From Codonopsis lanceolata (taxonomy: Eukaryota; Streptophyta; Magnoliopsida; Asterales; Campanulaceae): a stretch of DNA of 64,000 nucleotides. A program made the position numbers and the translations under genes. The notes beneath the pieces are model-generated. The model was not told where the DNA came from. It did no database searches and worked only from the letters and a program-made list of their open reading frames with translations. This document shows, piece after piece, positions 24,730 through 36,076 of this stretch (positions within the stretch are counted from its first letter, which is position 1; each line of letters begins with the position of its first letter). The DNA is taken from NCBI GenBank assembly GCA_013146195.2, contig CM028379.1:162408437-162472436 (forward strand). The letters are read 5' to 3'.

Positions 24730-24949
24730 TGTTATAAAGTAACCACAAAATATAACGAAGAGTATGAGAGAAAGAGAGAGAGATAGTTTTTATTCAGAGG
24801 ATTCGCAGTGGGACGATAACATCAGACTGCTCGGTATTTATAGCCGAGCAGCACATTTACAATTTGCCAAACATTGAATTTTTGGCATACAAAGTCTTGC
24901 ACCTATTCACCATAGGCTATTGTTCATCCATGACTTTTGTTTCATAACA
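24730..24949 (-). repeat. 3' LTR of copia element
   Basis: 220 bp. By eye it differs from the right LTR at three sites: A/C in the GAGCAGC-CATTT context, T/C after CATTGAAT, and C/T in CTTGCA-CTATT. Confidence 0.95.
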
Positions 24950-25198
24950 CTCCCCCTTGAACATAGCATTGTAAGTTGGCTAAGTGTATCTCGTTAAAAA
25001 CCTTTAAGTCGAAAAACTCAGTAGGGAAAAAAAATCGGACATAAGGAAAAACGTACACAACTTAGGCAACCAATTTTGTGCATGGGCTGTCTCGTTAAAA
25101 ACCTTTTCATGGAAAACCCAGTGGGAAAAAACCATGATAAAGGGAAAAAGAGTACAGCCATATATGCTCCCCCTTGAACTGACAAGGGTCAAAAGAAG

Positions 25199-28100
25199 TC
25201 ACCTTTGTAAATCTCGTAGATTTCGCATCTCAATATTGTGAACATGCTTTCTGAAGGTTGTAGTGGGGAGTGCCTTCATAAATAAATCTGCAGCATTATC
25301 ACTTGATCGAACATATTGGATGCTGACCTCTTTCTTCTTTTCAAGTTCCTGGGTGTATAAAAAGAGCTTCGGGGGGATATGTTTGAACATGTCACTTTTG
25401 ATGTATCCCTCTTTACTTTGGGCGACACATGCGGCATTGTCTTCAAATAATACTGTCGGGTCTTTGTTGATAAGTAGTCCACTGGCATTTTGAATATGCT
25501 GAGTCATAGATCGAAGCCATACACACTCTCGACTGGCTTCATGAAGTGCGATCATCTCAGCATGATTTGACGATGTAGCAACTAGTGTTTGCTTTTGAGA
25601 GCGCCAGGAAATTGCAGTACCACCCATCGTGAAGACATAGCCGGTCTGTGATCTGGCTTTATGAGGATCAGACAAATAACCTGCATCTGCAAAACCAATC
25701 AATTTATCCTTTGATCCTTTGGGATAAAATAATCTCAAATCGATCGTCCCTTGAAGATAACGAAATATGTGCTTGATACCATTCCAGTGTCTCCGTGATG
25801 GAGATGAACTATATCTTGCCAATAGATTTGTAGCAAATGCTATATCCGTGTCCGTACAATTAGCAAGGTACATAAGAGCTCCAATAGCACTTAAGTATGG
25901 TACTTCAGGACCAAGTATTTCTTCATTATCTTCACAAGGACGAAATGGATCTTTTTCAACATTAAGTGATCTATTAATCATGGGGTTAGTGAGAGGGTTT
26001 GCCTTATCCATATAAAAACGCTTCAAAACCCTTTTTGTGTAATTTGATTGGTGTACAAATTTTCCACTATGAAAGTGTTCTATTTGTAAACCAAGACAGT
26101 ATTTGGTTAGCCCAAGATCTTTCATTTCAAATTCTCCCTTTAGGTAATCAAGCTCGCTTTTTGATTTCCTTGGGAGTTCCAATGATATTCGATCATCTAC
26201 ATAGACAATGATAATAGCAAATCCAAGCTGTCGTTTTCTTTATAAAAACACACGGACATAATTGATCATTCACATATCCGCTTTTAACAAATGCTCACTT
26301 AAGCAATTATACCACATGCGACCGGATTGCTTCAATCCATACGGTGATCGCCGTAGTTTAATTGCACATAATTCTTTAGGCTTTGAGCTCGGTGCTTGTG
26401 CACTTTAATTCCATCGAGAATTCTCATATAAATATCGGCATCTAATGATCCGTATAAATAAGCCGTTACAACATCCATGAGATGCATATCTAGATTTTTC
26501 GAAACCGATAGGCTGATTAGATATCTGAACGTAATAGCATCCATTACAGGAGAATACGTTTCTTCATAATCAATCCCAAGCCTTTGAGAAAAACCTTGTG
26601 CAACAAGGCGAGCCTTGTATCTCACAATCTCATTTTTCTCATTTCGCTTTCGAACAAAAATCCATCCAGATCCAATGGGTTTCACACTTCGGTGTGAGAA
26701 CGATAGATCCAAATACTTTTCGCTTATTCAACGAATTTAATTCAACCTTCATGGCATCTATCCATTTGATCTTGTCATGCCTCTTTTGACATTCGATACT
26801 GATTTTGGTTCGGGATCATCAGTCCGTCATTAATTTCTTGGGATACCGAATAAGAGAATATATCATCAATATTCTCCATTTCATCTCGGTTCCATATTTT
26901 TCCATTACACATGTAATTAATGGAAATCTCATGGTTATCATTGCCTGCAAGGCTTACTAGATTTGCATGATCGTGTGTTTCTTCTGGAACAATTTCACGA
27001 TCGTGTGTTTCTTCCGAACACTTTCATGTGATTGGGGATTTTCAATCACTTTCCTTTTGCGAGGATTTTTATCCTTTGAACCAATGGGTCGCCCACGCTC
27101 AGCGTGTCTTAGATACATTTGCCATTTTATCATTTGGCAGCCCTTTTGGTATTTCAATTCGGGCAGGAGCATTTATAGCAGCTACATGTGACTTTGTCAC
27201 TCTCTTTGTATCTATAAATGCATCTGGCAATTGATTCGCTACATTTTGTAAATGTATGATCTTTTGAACTTCCAGTTCACGTTGCCTTGTGGGAGGGTCA
27301 AGGTGCAATAACGATGATGTGCACCACTTGATCTCTCTTCCCACTTGTTTCCCCTCTTCACCTAAAGGTGGAAACTTGTCTTCATTAAAATGACAATCGG
27401 CAAAGCGTGCCGTAAAGACGTCCACCCGTTTTTGGTTCAAGATATTTTATTATAGAAGGGGATTCATACCCAACATATACTCCCAATCTCCTTTGTGGTC
27501 CCATCTTTGTGCGTTGTGGTGGAGCAATCGGTACATATACCGCACAACCAAAAACTCTTAGATGGGATAGATTCGGCTCTCGCCCGAATGCCAACTGTAT
27601 TGGGGAGTATTTATGATATGCACTTGGCCTGAGGCGAATCGGTCTGCATGTAAAACAAAGATGACCCCATACGTAGTAGGCGACTTTGTTCTCATCATTA
27701 ATGGTTCGGCAATGAGTTGAATACGCTTGATCAACGATTCAACCAAACCATTTTGTGTATGAACATGGGCTACTTGGATGTTCAACATCGGTCCCTATTG
27801 CCATACAATAATCATTGAAATGCTTGAGATGTAAATTCACCAAAGATTATCAAGTCTCACTTTCTTGATCATATAATGGGAATTGTGCTCTCGCTTGATT
27901 ATTTGTGCAAGGAATTTGGCAAATGCCGTATTACGAGTTGATAATAGACATACGTGCGACCATTTGCTAGAAGCATCAATCAATACCATAAAGTATTGGA
28001 ATGGTCCACTTAGTGGATGGATAGGTCCACATATATCACCCTGAATTCGTTCCAAAAACGATGGTGATTCATATCCAACTTTAGTTGGTGATGGTCTAAT

Positions 28101-28694
28101 TATCAACTTTCCTTGAGAACAAGCCTCACAAAGGAGTTCATTAGATTGAAAAATCTTCTGGTTTTTCAATGGATGACCACTAGAATTCTCTATAATTCTA
28201 CGCATCATTATTGATCCTGGATGCCCCAATCTATCATGCCAGGCTTTAAATGTTTCAAAACTTCGGGTTTCTCAGTAGAATATGATTCAAATATTCTTAT
28301 GATTGTACTATACAATCCAGATGATAGAGATGACAATTTCTCCAATATACACTTGCTTCCGGAAGTGTTTGAGGTAATGCAAAGATATTCATCATTCCCC
28401 TTATTCATAGTCTCAATATGATATCCATTCGCATTTAATGTCTTTGAAACTTAACAAGTTTCTTTGAGACTTAGGAGAGAATAATGCATTATTTATCATA
28501 AATTTCGTACCTCCAGGCATTAGGAAAATTGCCTTGCCAAATCCTTCAATTATTTTGGCATTACCAGATATAGTGTTGACATTAGCATTGTCAATTTTTA
28601 GATAAGAAAAATATTTCTTATTTTTAAGTATGGTATGCGTAGTGGCGCTGTCTGCAAGACATAAATCTCCTTCTTGGATTTTGGATTCAGACAT
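25199..28694 (-). pseudogene. copia pol remnant (PR-IN-RT-RH)
   Basis: Pieces in order: protease start at 28694-28413 (ADSATTH in place of D-S/T-G-A); GAG-pre-integrase and integrase core at 28229-27837 (MGHPG, CEACSQGK, GDICGPI); later integrase at 27788-27558 (QNGLVESLI) and 27594-27099; reverse transcriptase at 26712-26332 (YKARLVAQGF, MDVVTAYLYG) and 26182-25199. The last piece includes the connection and RNase H (FADAGYLSD, SRECVWL, FEDNAACV). At least five breaks, with a gap near 26330-26190 where the YVDD box falls at a disturbed reading frame. Confidence 0.88.
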
Positions 28695-28898
28695 ATTTGT
28701 GATCTATTTCAATATGAGAGAAAGCAAAATAAGATGAATAAATATGATAACACATTGAATGCAAAATGCATATATAAACTTTATTGTAAGCATGCTAGTA
28801 TACATAGGAAAAGCAGATAATGTTCCTACATAACAACATGTTACTTATTCCACAGCTTTTATCTTAAACTCGGACCATAGCTTCATTCCTATGTTCAT

Positions 28899-29991
28899 TT
28901 ATTCTTCATGACCAATATCATCACTAATGGTATTGGACATGTCGACGTTGGTCATATCACCGAAATCAAAATGAAGATCTTCAGGATCATTTTCAAGGAA
29001 ATTTGTCTCTACATTCTTTCCTTTTTGTGATTTCTCATAAAGATCAACTAGATGTTTGGCCGTTCGGCATGTGCGTGCCCAGTGGCCTGTCATGCCACAC
29101 CTAAAACATGAACTCTCTTCATTGTTTGGACGCACATTTTGCCTACTCGAGGAGGTGTTTCTATCATCATCTCTGTTCCACTTCAGGTGGCGAGAGGAAT
29201 TTCCATTATACGGATGATGATGATGGCGACGAAAATTATTTCGTCCGCGGCCTCTTCCTCGGCCTTGATTTCGACCACGACCCCGGCCTTGTCCATGATT
29301 TCCTTGGCCCCGACCACGACCGCGACCACGACCACTACCACGCCCACGCTCTTGGCCTTCATCATACATAGTCTCATTCGCTTCAGGGAATGGGGCTGAA
29401 CCAGTCGGTCGAGATTCATGATTCTTCATTAGAATCTCATTATTTTGTTCAGCTACAAGTAGGCAAGAGATCAATTCAGAGTACCTTTTAAAACCCTTCT
29501 CTCGATATTGCTGCTGCAGGAGCATATTCGAGGCATGAAATGTGGAGAAAGTCTTTTCCAACATATCATATTCAGTGATGGTTTCCCCACATAATTTCAA
29601 CTGTGAGGTTATTCTATACATCATTGAACTATATTCATTAATGGTTTTAAAATCTTGTAGGCGGATATGAATCCAATCATAGTGTGCTTTTGGGAGAATG
29701 ACCGTTCTCAAATGGTCATATCTTTCGTTCAAACTCTCCCAAACTCTCCCAAAAGACGAGTGGATCATTCACCGTGAGGTACTCCATCTTTAGGTCTTCG
29801 TGGACGTGGTGTCGTAGGAAAATCATGGCTTGAGCCCGTTGTTGATTACTTATCCATTCACTATTACTTTGTTGGATAGTATTTTCGAGGCTTCTGGCGG
29901 CCAGGTGGGTTTCGGCATCTATTTTCCAAGACATATAGTTTTTCCCAGTTATGTCGAGCCTTTCAAATTCAAGCTTAGCAATGTTTGCCAT
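28899..29991 (-). pseudogene. copia gag remnant with 10-bp duplication frameshift
   Basis: The ATG at 29991 opens a copia gag of the UBN2 type (LDITGKNYMSW). The frame is lost where AAACTCTCCC is repeated directly at 29731-29740 and 29741-29750. It continues in the next frame from about 29768 to 28899. That part has an Arg/Gly-rich linker and a CCHC zinc knuckle (CFRCGMTGHWARTC). The single 10-bp duplication is the only break in gag. About 950 bp of noncoding leader lies between this ATG and the 5' LTR. Confidence 0.9.
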
Positions 29992-30944
29992 TTTGTGAAG
30001 AAAAACTATAAAAATGAAACATATATATATTAATAAAATGATGACATGGAAATTTTATTCATACGATAATTAATCAGTACATGTTAAAATGTAGGTTGAA
30101 AGCTATTGTAATTGCTAACAGGACATACATGATACAAAGCAAGATAATAAAAATCTCAAAATCATTTGGAGGGAATTCAGCAACAAAAACCATTGCAGTG
30201 CATGCAATAACAAGTATGATAATAATCATCAACATTGGAGGAAACATTTTTTGTAGAAGAATATATGATATTGAGAATTTGTAAGGAGATAGTAAAAATG
30301 TGAGTAATCTATTAAAATGTTACGGTATATATGGAGAGAAAAATGACCGTTTATGACCGTTAACTAGCCGTTTATTACCGTTAGAGGAGATAAATAAAAA
30401 TCAGTAACTAGCCGTTTATAGTCGTTATATGATAGGGGTAAAAATGTAAAAAATTCTGATTTAATAGAATTGCATTTATATTATGAATAAATATAAAACT
30501 TATTAGGAGCAATAAATAAAATAACTCCGCATTAATATTTGTCAGTCAACTTTATACAGCTATTATATAACATACATATATATTCACGTCACGCTACTCG
30601 GCAAGCCTTTCTGTGGGTGTTTGTAAGTCAGTAATAAATATATATGTATATAAAGTTAGTCATATATATAGAATTGAAATATATGTATATATATAAATAT
30701 TCAGTTTATAGCTTGGGGTTGTTTCCGCACAAGCATCAACGAATATATATATTATGCGTTAAATAATAAATTATTATTTCGTCATCTCACCATATATTAT
30801 CGACGGTGGCTCAGCCAACCTTTTCTTAATAATGGTGATATACGATATATATTGAAGTAAAACAGAGACATAATATAAATAATATATCGGTAGAAAATTT
30901 TACCGATTGAGATTGTTAACAGTAGAACAATCGTGCTGATAACG

Positions 30945-31164
30945 TGTTATAAAGTAACCACAAAATATAACGAAGAGTATGAGAGAAAGAGAGAGAGATA
31001 GTTTTTATTCAGAGGATTCGCAGTGGGACGATAACATCAGACTGCTCGGTATTTATAGCCGAGCAGCCCATTTACAATTTGCCAAACATTGAATCTTTGG
31101 CATACAAAGTCTTGCATCTATTCACCATAGGCTATTGTTCATCCATGACTTTTGTTTCATAACA
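30945..31164 (-). repeat. 5' LTR of copia element
   Basis: 220 bp. Contains GA-rich repeat and TATTTATAG, a possible TATA-like element on the plus strand. Followed by the TGTAT duplication at 31165. Confidence 0.95.
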
Positions 31165-31294
31165 TGTATGTTGTACTATCATCAAATGTTAAGACAAAAG
31201 AAATGTTGATGTACTTACTTTGACTGTAACGCCACCTCTCTCGAATTCTTTTACTCTCTTCTTCTGCTGCTGCGAGTTTTTTTCTTTTTTTAAA

Positions 31295-31487
31295 GAGTAA
31301 TGCTAGGGCCACTCTAATAGCACTCAAATTTGTGCACCAAATGATGTGGCATCTTATGTGTCATGTTGTTAACATAACTTTTTAACTTATAGTGGAGCCC
31401 ATAAAATACCAAATAAGATGACACATTGGAAACCACATCATTTGGTGCACAAATTTGAGTGCTATTAGAGTGGCCCTAGCATTACTC
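31295..31487. mobile_element. 193-bp MULE-type MITE, copy 3
   Basis: The best-preserved copy. The terminus GAGTAATGCTAGGGCCACTC is matched almost perfectly at the other end, and the long arms run through TTTGTGCACCAAATGATGTGG. It is flanked by TTTTTTAAA (31286-31294 and 31488-31496), a 9-bp duplication. It lies about 120 bp from the copia element. Confidence 0.92.
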
Positions 31488-31496
31488 TTTTTTAAA

Positions 31497-32796
31497 TGTA
31501 CCGGTCTCCTCACAAAAATTTATTTATATTACACCCTATTAGGTTTTCTAATCCTTATTGAGATTTTAGAGTCTGATTGGATTGGATCAAAAACTAACCG
31601 AAGTTAAAAACTCCTAAAGCACTGTATTTAATTTGAGTCAAAAGTAAGCTAAGTCCAATTCAATTGAATTGGTTACTAAATAAGTCCAAAACAATTAGAT
31701 TAGCCCAACCATTTAGTAAGGGGGGCGAACTAACCCACGAATGTAACGGGCCTGTAAATTGTCAACCCATCCCAACCCATCATGAGTTGTAAGTTAGGTG
31801 GGTTAGCCACCAACTTTTTATCTCAATTAATCAAAATAATAATAAATAAATAACACAAAACATCTCACAACTCATTAAAATTTTATATTTTTACAACTTT
31901 CTCTAATATTAAATAGTATAAAATGAGAAAAAAAAAAGATAAATAAAAAATCATTTTATCATTACTATTTTTATATGTTCTTATTAGATCTGTCAAAACG
32001 GACAAACGAAGCGGGTTTGCCCACGGACCTAGAAAGCCCGCTGCTGAACGGGTCAGGGAGGGAAAGCCTGCAAATTTGACGAATTGACGGTCCTTGAACC
32101 TCTTGGCCCAATCCGTCCTGCGTAAGGCTGTGGGCAAAACGAGCAAGCCCACAAAAAATGTATGTATTTATTATTATTTTATTTATTATCAATTCATACA
32201 CTACATTAAAAATACTTCAAATTTCATCCACCAAATCACCAATTCTTCCACATAGGCCACTGGCCAGACCTAATCAAACGTCAAAATGGGCAGCCTTTAA
32301 ACAATCAAAACTACAAATGCTATTTAAAATACAGATGCTAAAATTGAATTTCATCAAATACCCAGCATAAAAGAAACAAAATTTAACAAACCCAATTAAG
32401 TAAGAATGTAATCAGGCCACTCTTGTTGTTCTTGTAGATGAAGAGTGATGATTTTGAGAAGAAATTCAACTGAGAAAATGCAATAGCCATCGCCAGCAAG
32501 CCAACAACAGCAACTCAGTAAGTCGCCGACTTGTCGTCCTCAACAATCGATGTGTGATGAGCACCGTGGTGTAGCAGTGGTGGTGGAAGTCGATCCTCGA
32601 AGTCGCACATAGCGGCAAAACGGAGTCGGAGGCCAGGGCCCGGGAGGCGCTGCAATCGGCGGAGGAAGAAAGTCGGAAGCTGTGCGGCATGCCATGCGTG
32701 AGCTTAAGAGAGAGAGAGTTTATTCAATTTTAGATTTTTGAGCGTAAGAGATGGAAGAAGAAGGTGGAGAACGTGTTCTAGTTCATTATCATTTTG
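31497..32796. other. intergenic DNA with possible hAT-like piece
   Basis: No gene is supported. At 31985-32150 the sequence TCTGTCAAAACGG followed by GC-rich GGGTTTGCCC-like motifs resembles the end of plant hAT elements, but no matching second end or target duplication was found. A similar CAACCCATCCCAACCCATC patch lies at 31762-31790. A GC-richer part (32490-32700) has small open frames without domains. Confidence 0.35.
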
Positions 32797-33182
32797 TATC
32801 GCGGTGCACAAATGGATTAGATAATATTTTATGTATCGCGGTTCAAAATTGGATTCGGTAATTAAGACTTATGTATCGCTATTCAAAAATTGTTTCATCG
32901 CGGTTCAAAAATTGTTTTATCGCGATGCCAAAAGTGTTTTATCACGGCGCAAATTTGGATTAGCTAATTAAGACTTATGTATCGCATTTCAAAAATTATT
33001 TCATCATGGTTCAAAAATTATTTTATCGCGGTGCAAAAAGTGTTTCATCGCGGTGCAAATTTGGATTAGGTAATTAAGACTTATGTATGACGGTTCAAAA
33101 ATTGTTTCATCGTGATACAAAAAGTGTTTCATCGTGGTGCAAAAAAAGATGCAATAAAATTAATGTATCGCGGTGCAAAATT
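32797..33182. repeat. higher-order tandem repeat, 106-bp units of about 21-bp monomers
   Basis: The monomer is roughly TTTCATCGCGGTGCAAAAAG. Sets of five make a 106-bp unit opened by GGATTNGNTAATTAAGACTT, which begins at 32851, 32957 and 33063 (exactly 106 apart). A partial unit precedes at 32814 and the last unit lacks one monomer. Many CG sites sit in ATCGCGGT. The repeat is not coding. Confidence 0.88.
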
Positions 33183-34039
33183 TAACCTCTGTAGCGCGCT
33201 TTCGGTTCATTAAGGGTATCATAGTCATTTTGTCCCCAAAAGTGACTTTTTTGGTTGAAAAAAAAGGAATACTTTAGCGATTAGAAATTTCAAAAAGTAA
33301 ACTGGCCTGCAATTTTCCCAAAGGTTGGGTTACTTGATGATGGCCACGATTAGAAATAGATTTACATATATCCGATCTGTTAAAAACTTAATACGATATT
33401 TAAAAAAAAATCATTATTATACACAAGCATAGTATATATACACTAATGTATAGATGTTGTTTGTTTGGTCTTCTTCCTTTCATATTCTCATTGTTTTTTT
33501 ACTTTTTTATTATGAATCTCTATTTCTAATCAGATCGAATATTTAGATGGTTATGTTGACAGATTCATATATGAATTGACGTACGTACACTTGATATGTC
33601 AAGTTAATGAATTGAATCTGACTCACAATATAAAGTTTCGGGTCGAATTCGAATATATATAATTTCAATGCATATCTGATATATTGACAGGCCTAGCTGA
33701 GATTTATTGATTAGTTGTGTTGGATAATGCAATTAATTCACTTCAAAATAATACACACTATTAATCGAATCGTCCAACTAATAATAAATCTCACCCTTTA
33801 TTTTTTATCCAAAGAAAAATATTAATAATAACCATCTTAGGGAAAGTAACAATTATAACTAAATAAAATAAAAATATGGATCAAACCCCTATTTGTCGTA
33901 TCCTTGGGTTAATATCATTGGCCGAAAGTAAGCAAAATTATTCATATGGTTACTTTCTTTCACTAAGCATTAAACCATTAACCATTAAGCAAAGGTCACT
34001 TTGAGAAGTTTGAACTAACACGAATGACATGGTTCGAGA
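33183..34039. other. AT-rich intergenic DNA
   Basis: No gene, RNA gene or clear repeat recognised before the Helitron start. Confidence 0.45.
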
Positions 34040-34055
34040 TCTATATATATATAAT

Positions 34056-34251
34056 GACAAGGGTGGATTTCTCCCTCCAAATCTCACTTTTGAATTATTG
34101 ACTTTTGAGTTACCATTTCACTCTTTCTCTCTCATATCTTCTCGGGTTATATTTCTCTTTCTCTCTTCCATCTCCTTCATATTTTCTCTCTCATCACCAC
34201 CATCTCCTCTCTTTTAAATATGTTTAAACATTTTTTCTCTCTTTAAACATA

Positions 34252-34324
<73 letters not shown>

Positions 34325-34512
34325 AAGGGTGGATTTCTCCTTCCAAATCTCATTTTTGAATTATTAACTTTTGAGTTATCATTTTACTCTTTCTCTCGCC
34401 TATCTTCTCTGGTTGTATTTCTCTTTCTCTCTTCCATCTCCTTCATATTTTCTCTTCCATCACCACCATCTCCTCTCTTTTAAATATGTTTAAACATTTT
34501 TCTCTTTTTAAA
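34056..34512 (+). repeat. direct duplication of about 190 bp around a (TA)n tract
   Basis: The block AAGGGTGGATTTCTCC through CATCTCCTCTCTTTTAAATA occurs at about 34059-34250 and again from about 34325 to 34512. A (TA)n tract and ATA repeats (34258-34324) separate the copies. It looks like a second copy of the Helitron 5' end. Confidence 0.85.
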
Positions 34513-34514
34513 CA

Positions 34515-35300
34515 TAAAAAATAGTAACTAAAACAAAAATAATAGTTCCCGAGTCAAGAAAACAAAAATATAAAAGGTTAGTAAAATAAAAATAATTTAT
34601 GGAACAGATAACTATAAAAAATAAAAGTTATAGAATCAACAAAACAAAAATAATTTAATGCGAAGGTTAGTAAAATAAAATAATTTACGGAACAAAAGTT
34701 TAAAACAAATTCTTAAAAATATATATGTAAAAAATACATTAGTAAAATAAAAATATTTGATGAAACAAAAATAATAGTTACAAAGTCAATAAAAACAAAA
34801 ACAATTCAAACTAAGGTTACTAAAAGAATAAAAATAATTTACGGAACAAAATTTTAAAACAAATTCTTAAAAATAGCTATGTAAAACAAAAATACATTAG
34901 TTAAATAAAAATATTTGATGCAACAAAAATAATTGTTACGTAGTCAATAAAACAAAAATAATTTAAATTGGGGTTAGTAAAATTATAAAAATAATTTACG
35001 GAACAAAATTTTAAAACAAATTCTTAAAAATAGTTAGGTAAAACAAAAATACGTTAGTAAAATAAAAATATTTGATGGAACAAAAATAATAGTTACAGAG
35101 TCAATAAAACAAAACAATTTAAACTGAGGTTAGTAAAATAATAATAAAAAATTACGGAAATTTTTTTTCCGTAAAACTAATTCTTAAAAATAAAACAAAA
35201 ATAATAGTTACAAAGTCAATAAAACAACAAAATATAATGGAAGTTATTAAAATCAAAATAATTTACAAAACAAAAATAATTGTTAACGGTAAAAATAATT
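34515..35300. repeat. degenerate tandem repeat, period about 155 bp
   Basis: The phrase AAATTCTTAAAAAT recurs at 34708, 34861, 35018 and (as TAATTCTT) 35178, spacings 153, 157 and 160. Between the phrases are AACAAAAATA and TTTACGGAACAAAA blocks. Confidence 0.8.
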
Positions 35301-35388
35301 TTGTTATTTTGATTTTAGCTTATTTTTTTCTCGGAAATTTATTTATTCATAAAATACAAATATAATTTAATAAAAGTAATCATTCAAA

Positions 35389-36006
35389 ATGAAGAACTTA
35401 TTTGAGTTCACATTCTATTCAAAGGGCGGAAAAAAATTAAGTTTGTTCCAAGATATTCATTATACAGAGTTTTTGAATAGTATAAAGTGTTCGAGGTTGT
35501 CAGGCCATGAATTGACATTTAAAATTAGTGTTCCAGTAATGCTATTGAGAAACATTGACCATGCTGCAGGGTTGTGCAATTAATTTGAACAAGACTAATT
35601 ATCATAAAACTTGGGGATCACATTGTTGAAATAAAAATTTTGAAAAGAAGCAAATGTTGTAGAAAATGTTTTTATCCCAAGATTGTCATTAACTTATCCG
35701 ATGTAAGACTGTCTTTCAAGTTTCAGAGAAGACAATTTACATTGCGGGTATCATATGCAATGGCAATTAACAAGTTTCAAAGTCAATAATTGCACACATG
35801 TCTCTTTTAGAAAGAAAAAAAAAACAGTATTTAACCATAGACAGTTATATGTCGTAGTTTCTAGAATAACAAATTATTTTGGTTTGAAGATATTGAAATG
35901 CAGTGAAGATGGAAAACCAACTAATAAGACAACAAAGGTTGTGTATAAAAACATTTTTTTAGAATTTATAATGATTAGTGATATACTTATATGTAATTGT
36001 TATTAA
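35389..36006 (+). pseudogene. PIF1-like Helitron helicase C-terminal remnant
   Basis: Two plus-strand frames (35389-35583 and 35755-36006) with a stop-rich bridge carry late motifs of the PIF1-type helicase: VPVMLLRNIDHAAGLCN, NVFIPRLSL in the bridge, and NHRQLYVVVSRITN followed by LKILKCSEDG. In functional proteins the corresponding motif is GQLYVAVSR. Rep nuclease and the helicase N-terminal motifs are absent. Confidence 0.85.
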
Positions 36007-36076
36007 ACCGATCCTCCTTATTTTGTTTATGTACGATTTTGTTGACGTGCGTTTAACGCACGGGTTAAAAAACTAG

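Larger units (their letters stand above)
24730..31164 (-). mobile_element. complete Ty1/copia LTR retrotransposon
   Basis: Two 220-bp LTRs (24730-24949, 30945-31164), both TGTTATAAAG to CATAACA, differ by three substitutions. A 5-bp target duplication TGTAT lies at 24725-24729 and 31165-31169. Next to the 3' LTR (left) the minus strand has the polypurine tract CAAGGGGGAG. Next to the 5' LTR it reads CGTTATCAGCACG, the likely primer site, which is not the standard initiator-Met match. Domain order gag, protease, integrase, reverse transcriptase, RNase H. Coding sequence is multiply broken although the LTRs are about 98.6% identical. Confidence 0.95.
34040..36076 (+). mobile_element. Helitron with degraded helicase
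   Basis: It begins TCTATATATATA after an A (34039). It ends CTAG (36073-36076) followed by T, the A|T insertion preference of Helitrons. Just before the end is the hairpin GTGCGTTTAACGCAC (7-bp stem, near 36045-36060), as rolling-circle elements require. Inside, 35389-36006 carries PIF1-type helicase remains, which only Helitrons among plant transposons encode. The 5' part holds a duplicated block with (TA)n and a tandem repeat of about 155 bp. The 5' terminus is less certain than the 3' one, as no target duplication is made by this class. Confidence 0.82.

Noticed and set aside
24730..24949. A MITE at 24730 on its own
   Set aside because: The same 220 bp occur at 30945 with copia coding sequence between them and a shared TGTAT duplication, so these are LTRs.
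29108..29419. Open frames on the plus strand and in a second minus-strand frame across the copia gag Arg/Gly-rich region
   Set aside because: They are shadows of the repetitive GGTCGTGG-type coding sequence of gag, with no domain of their own.
31883..32201. Overlapping minus-strand frames at 31.9-32.2 kb
   Set aside because: They read through a GC-richer, possibly hAT-derived patch, with no recognisable protein domain and no start context.
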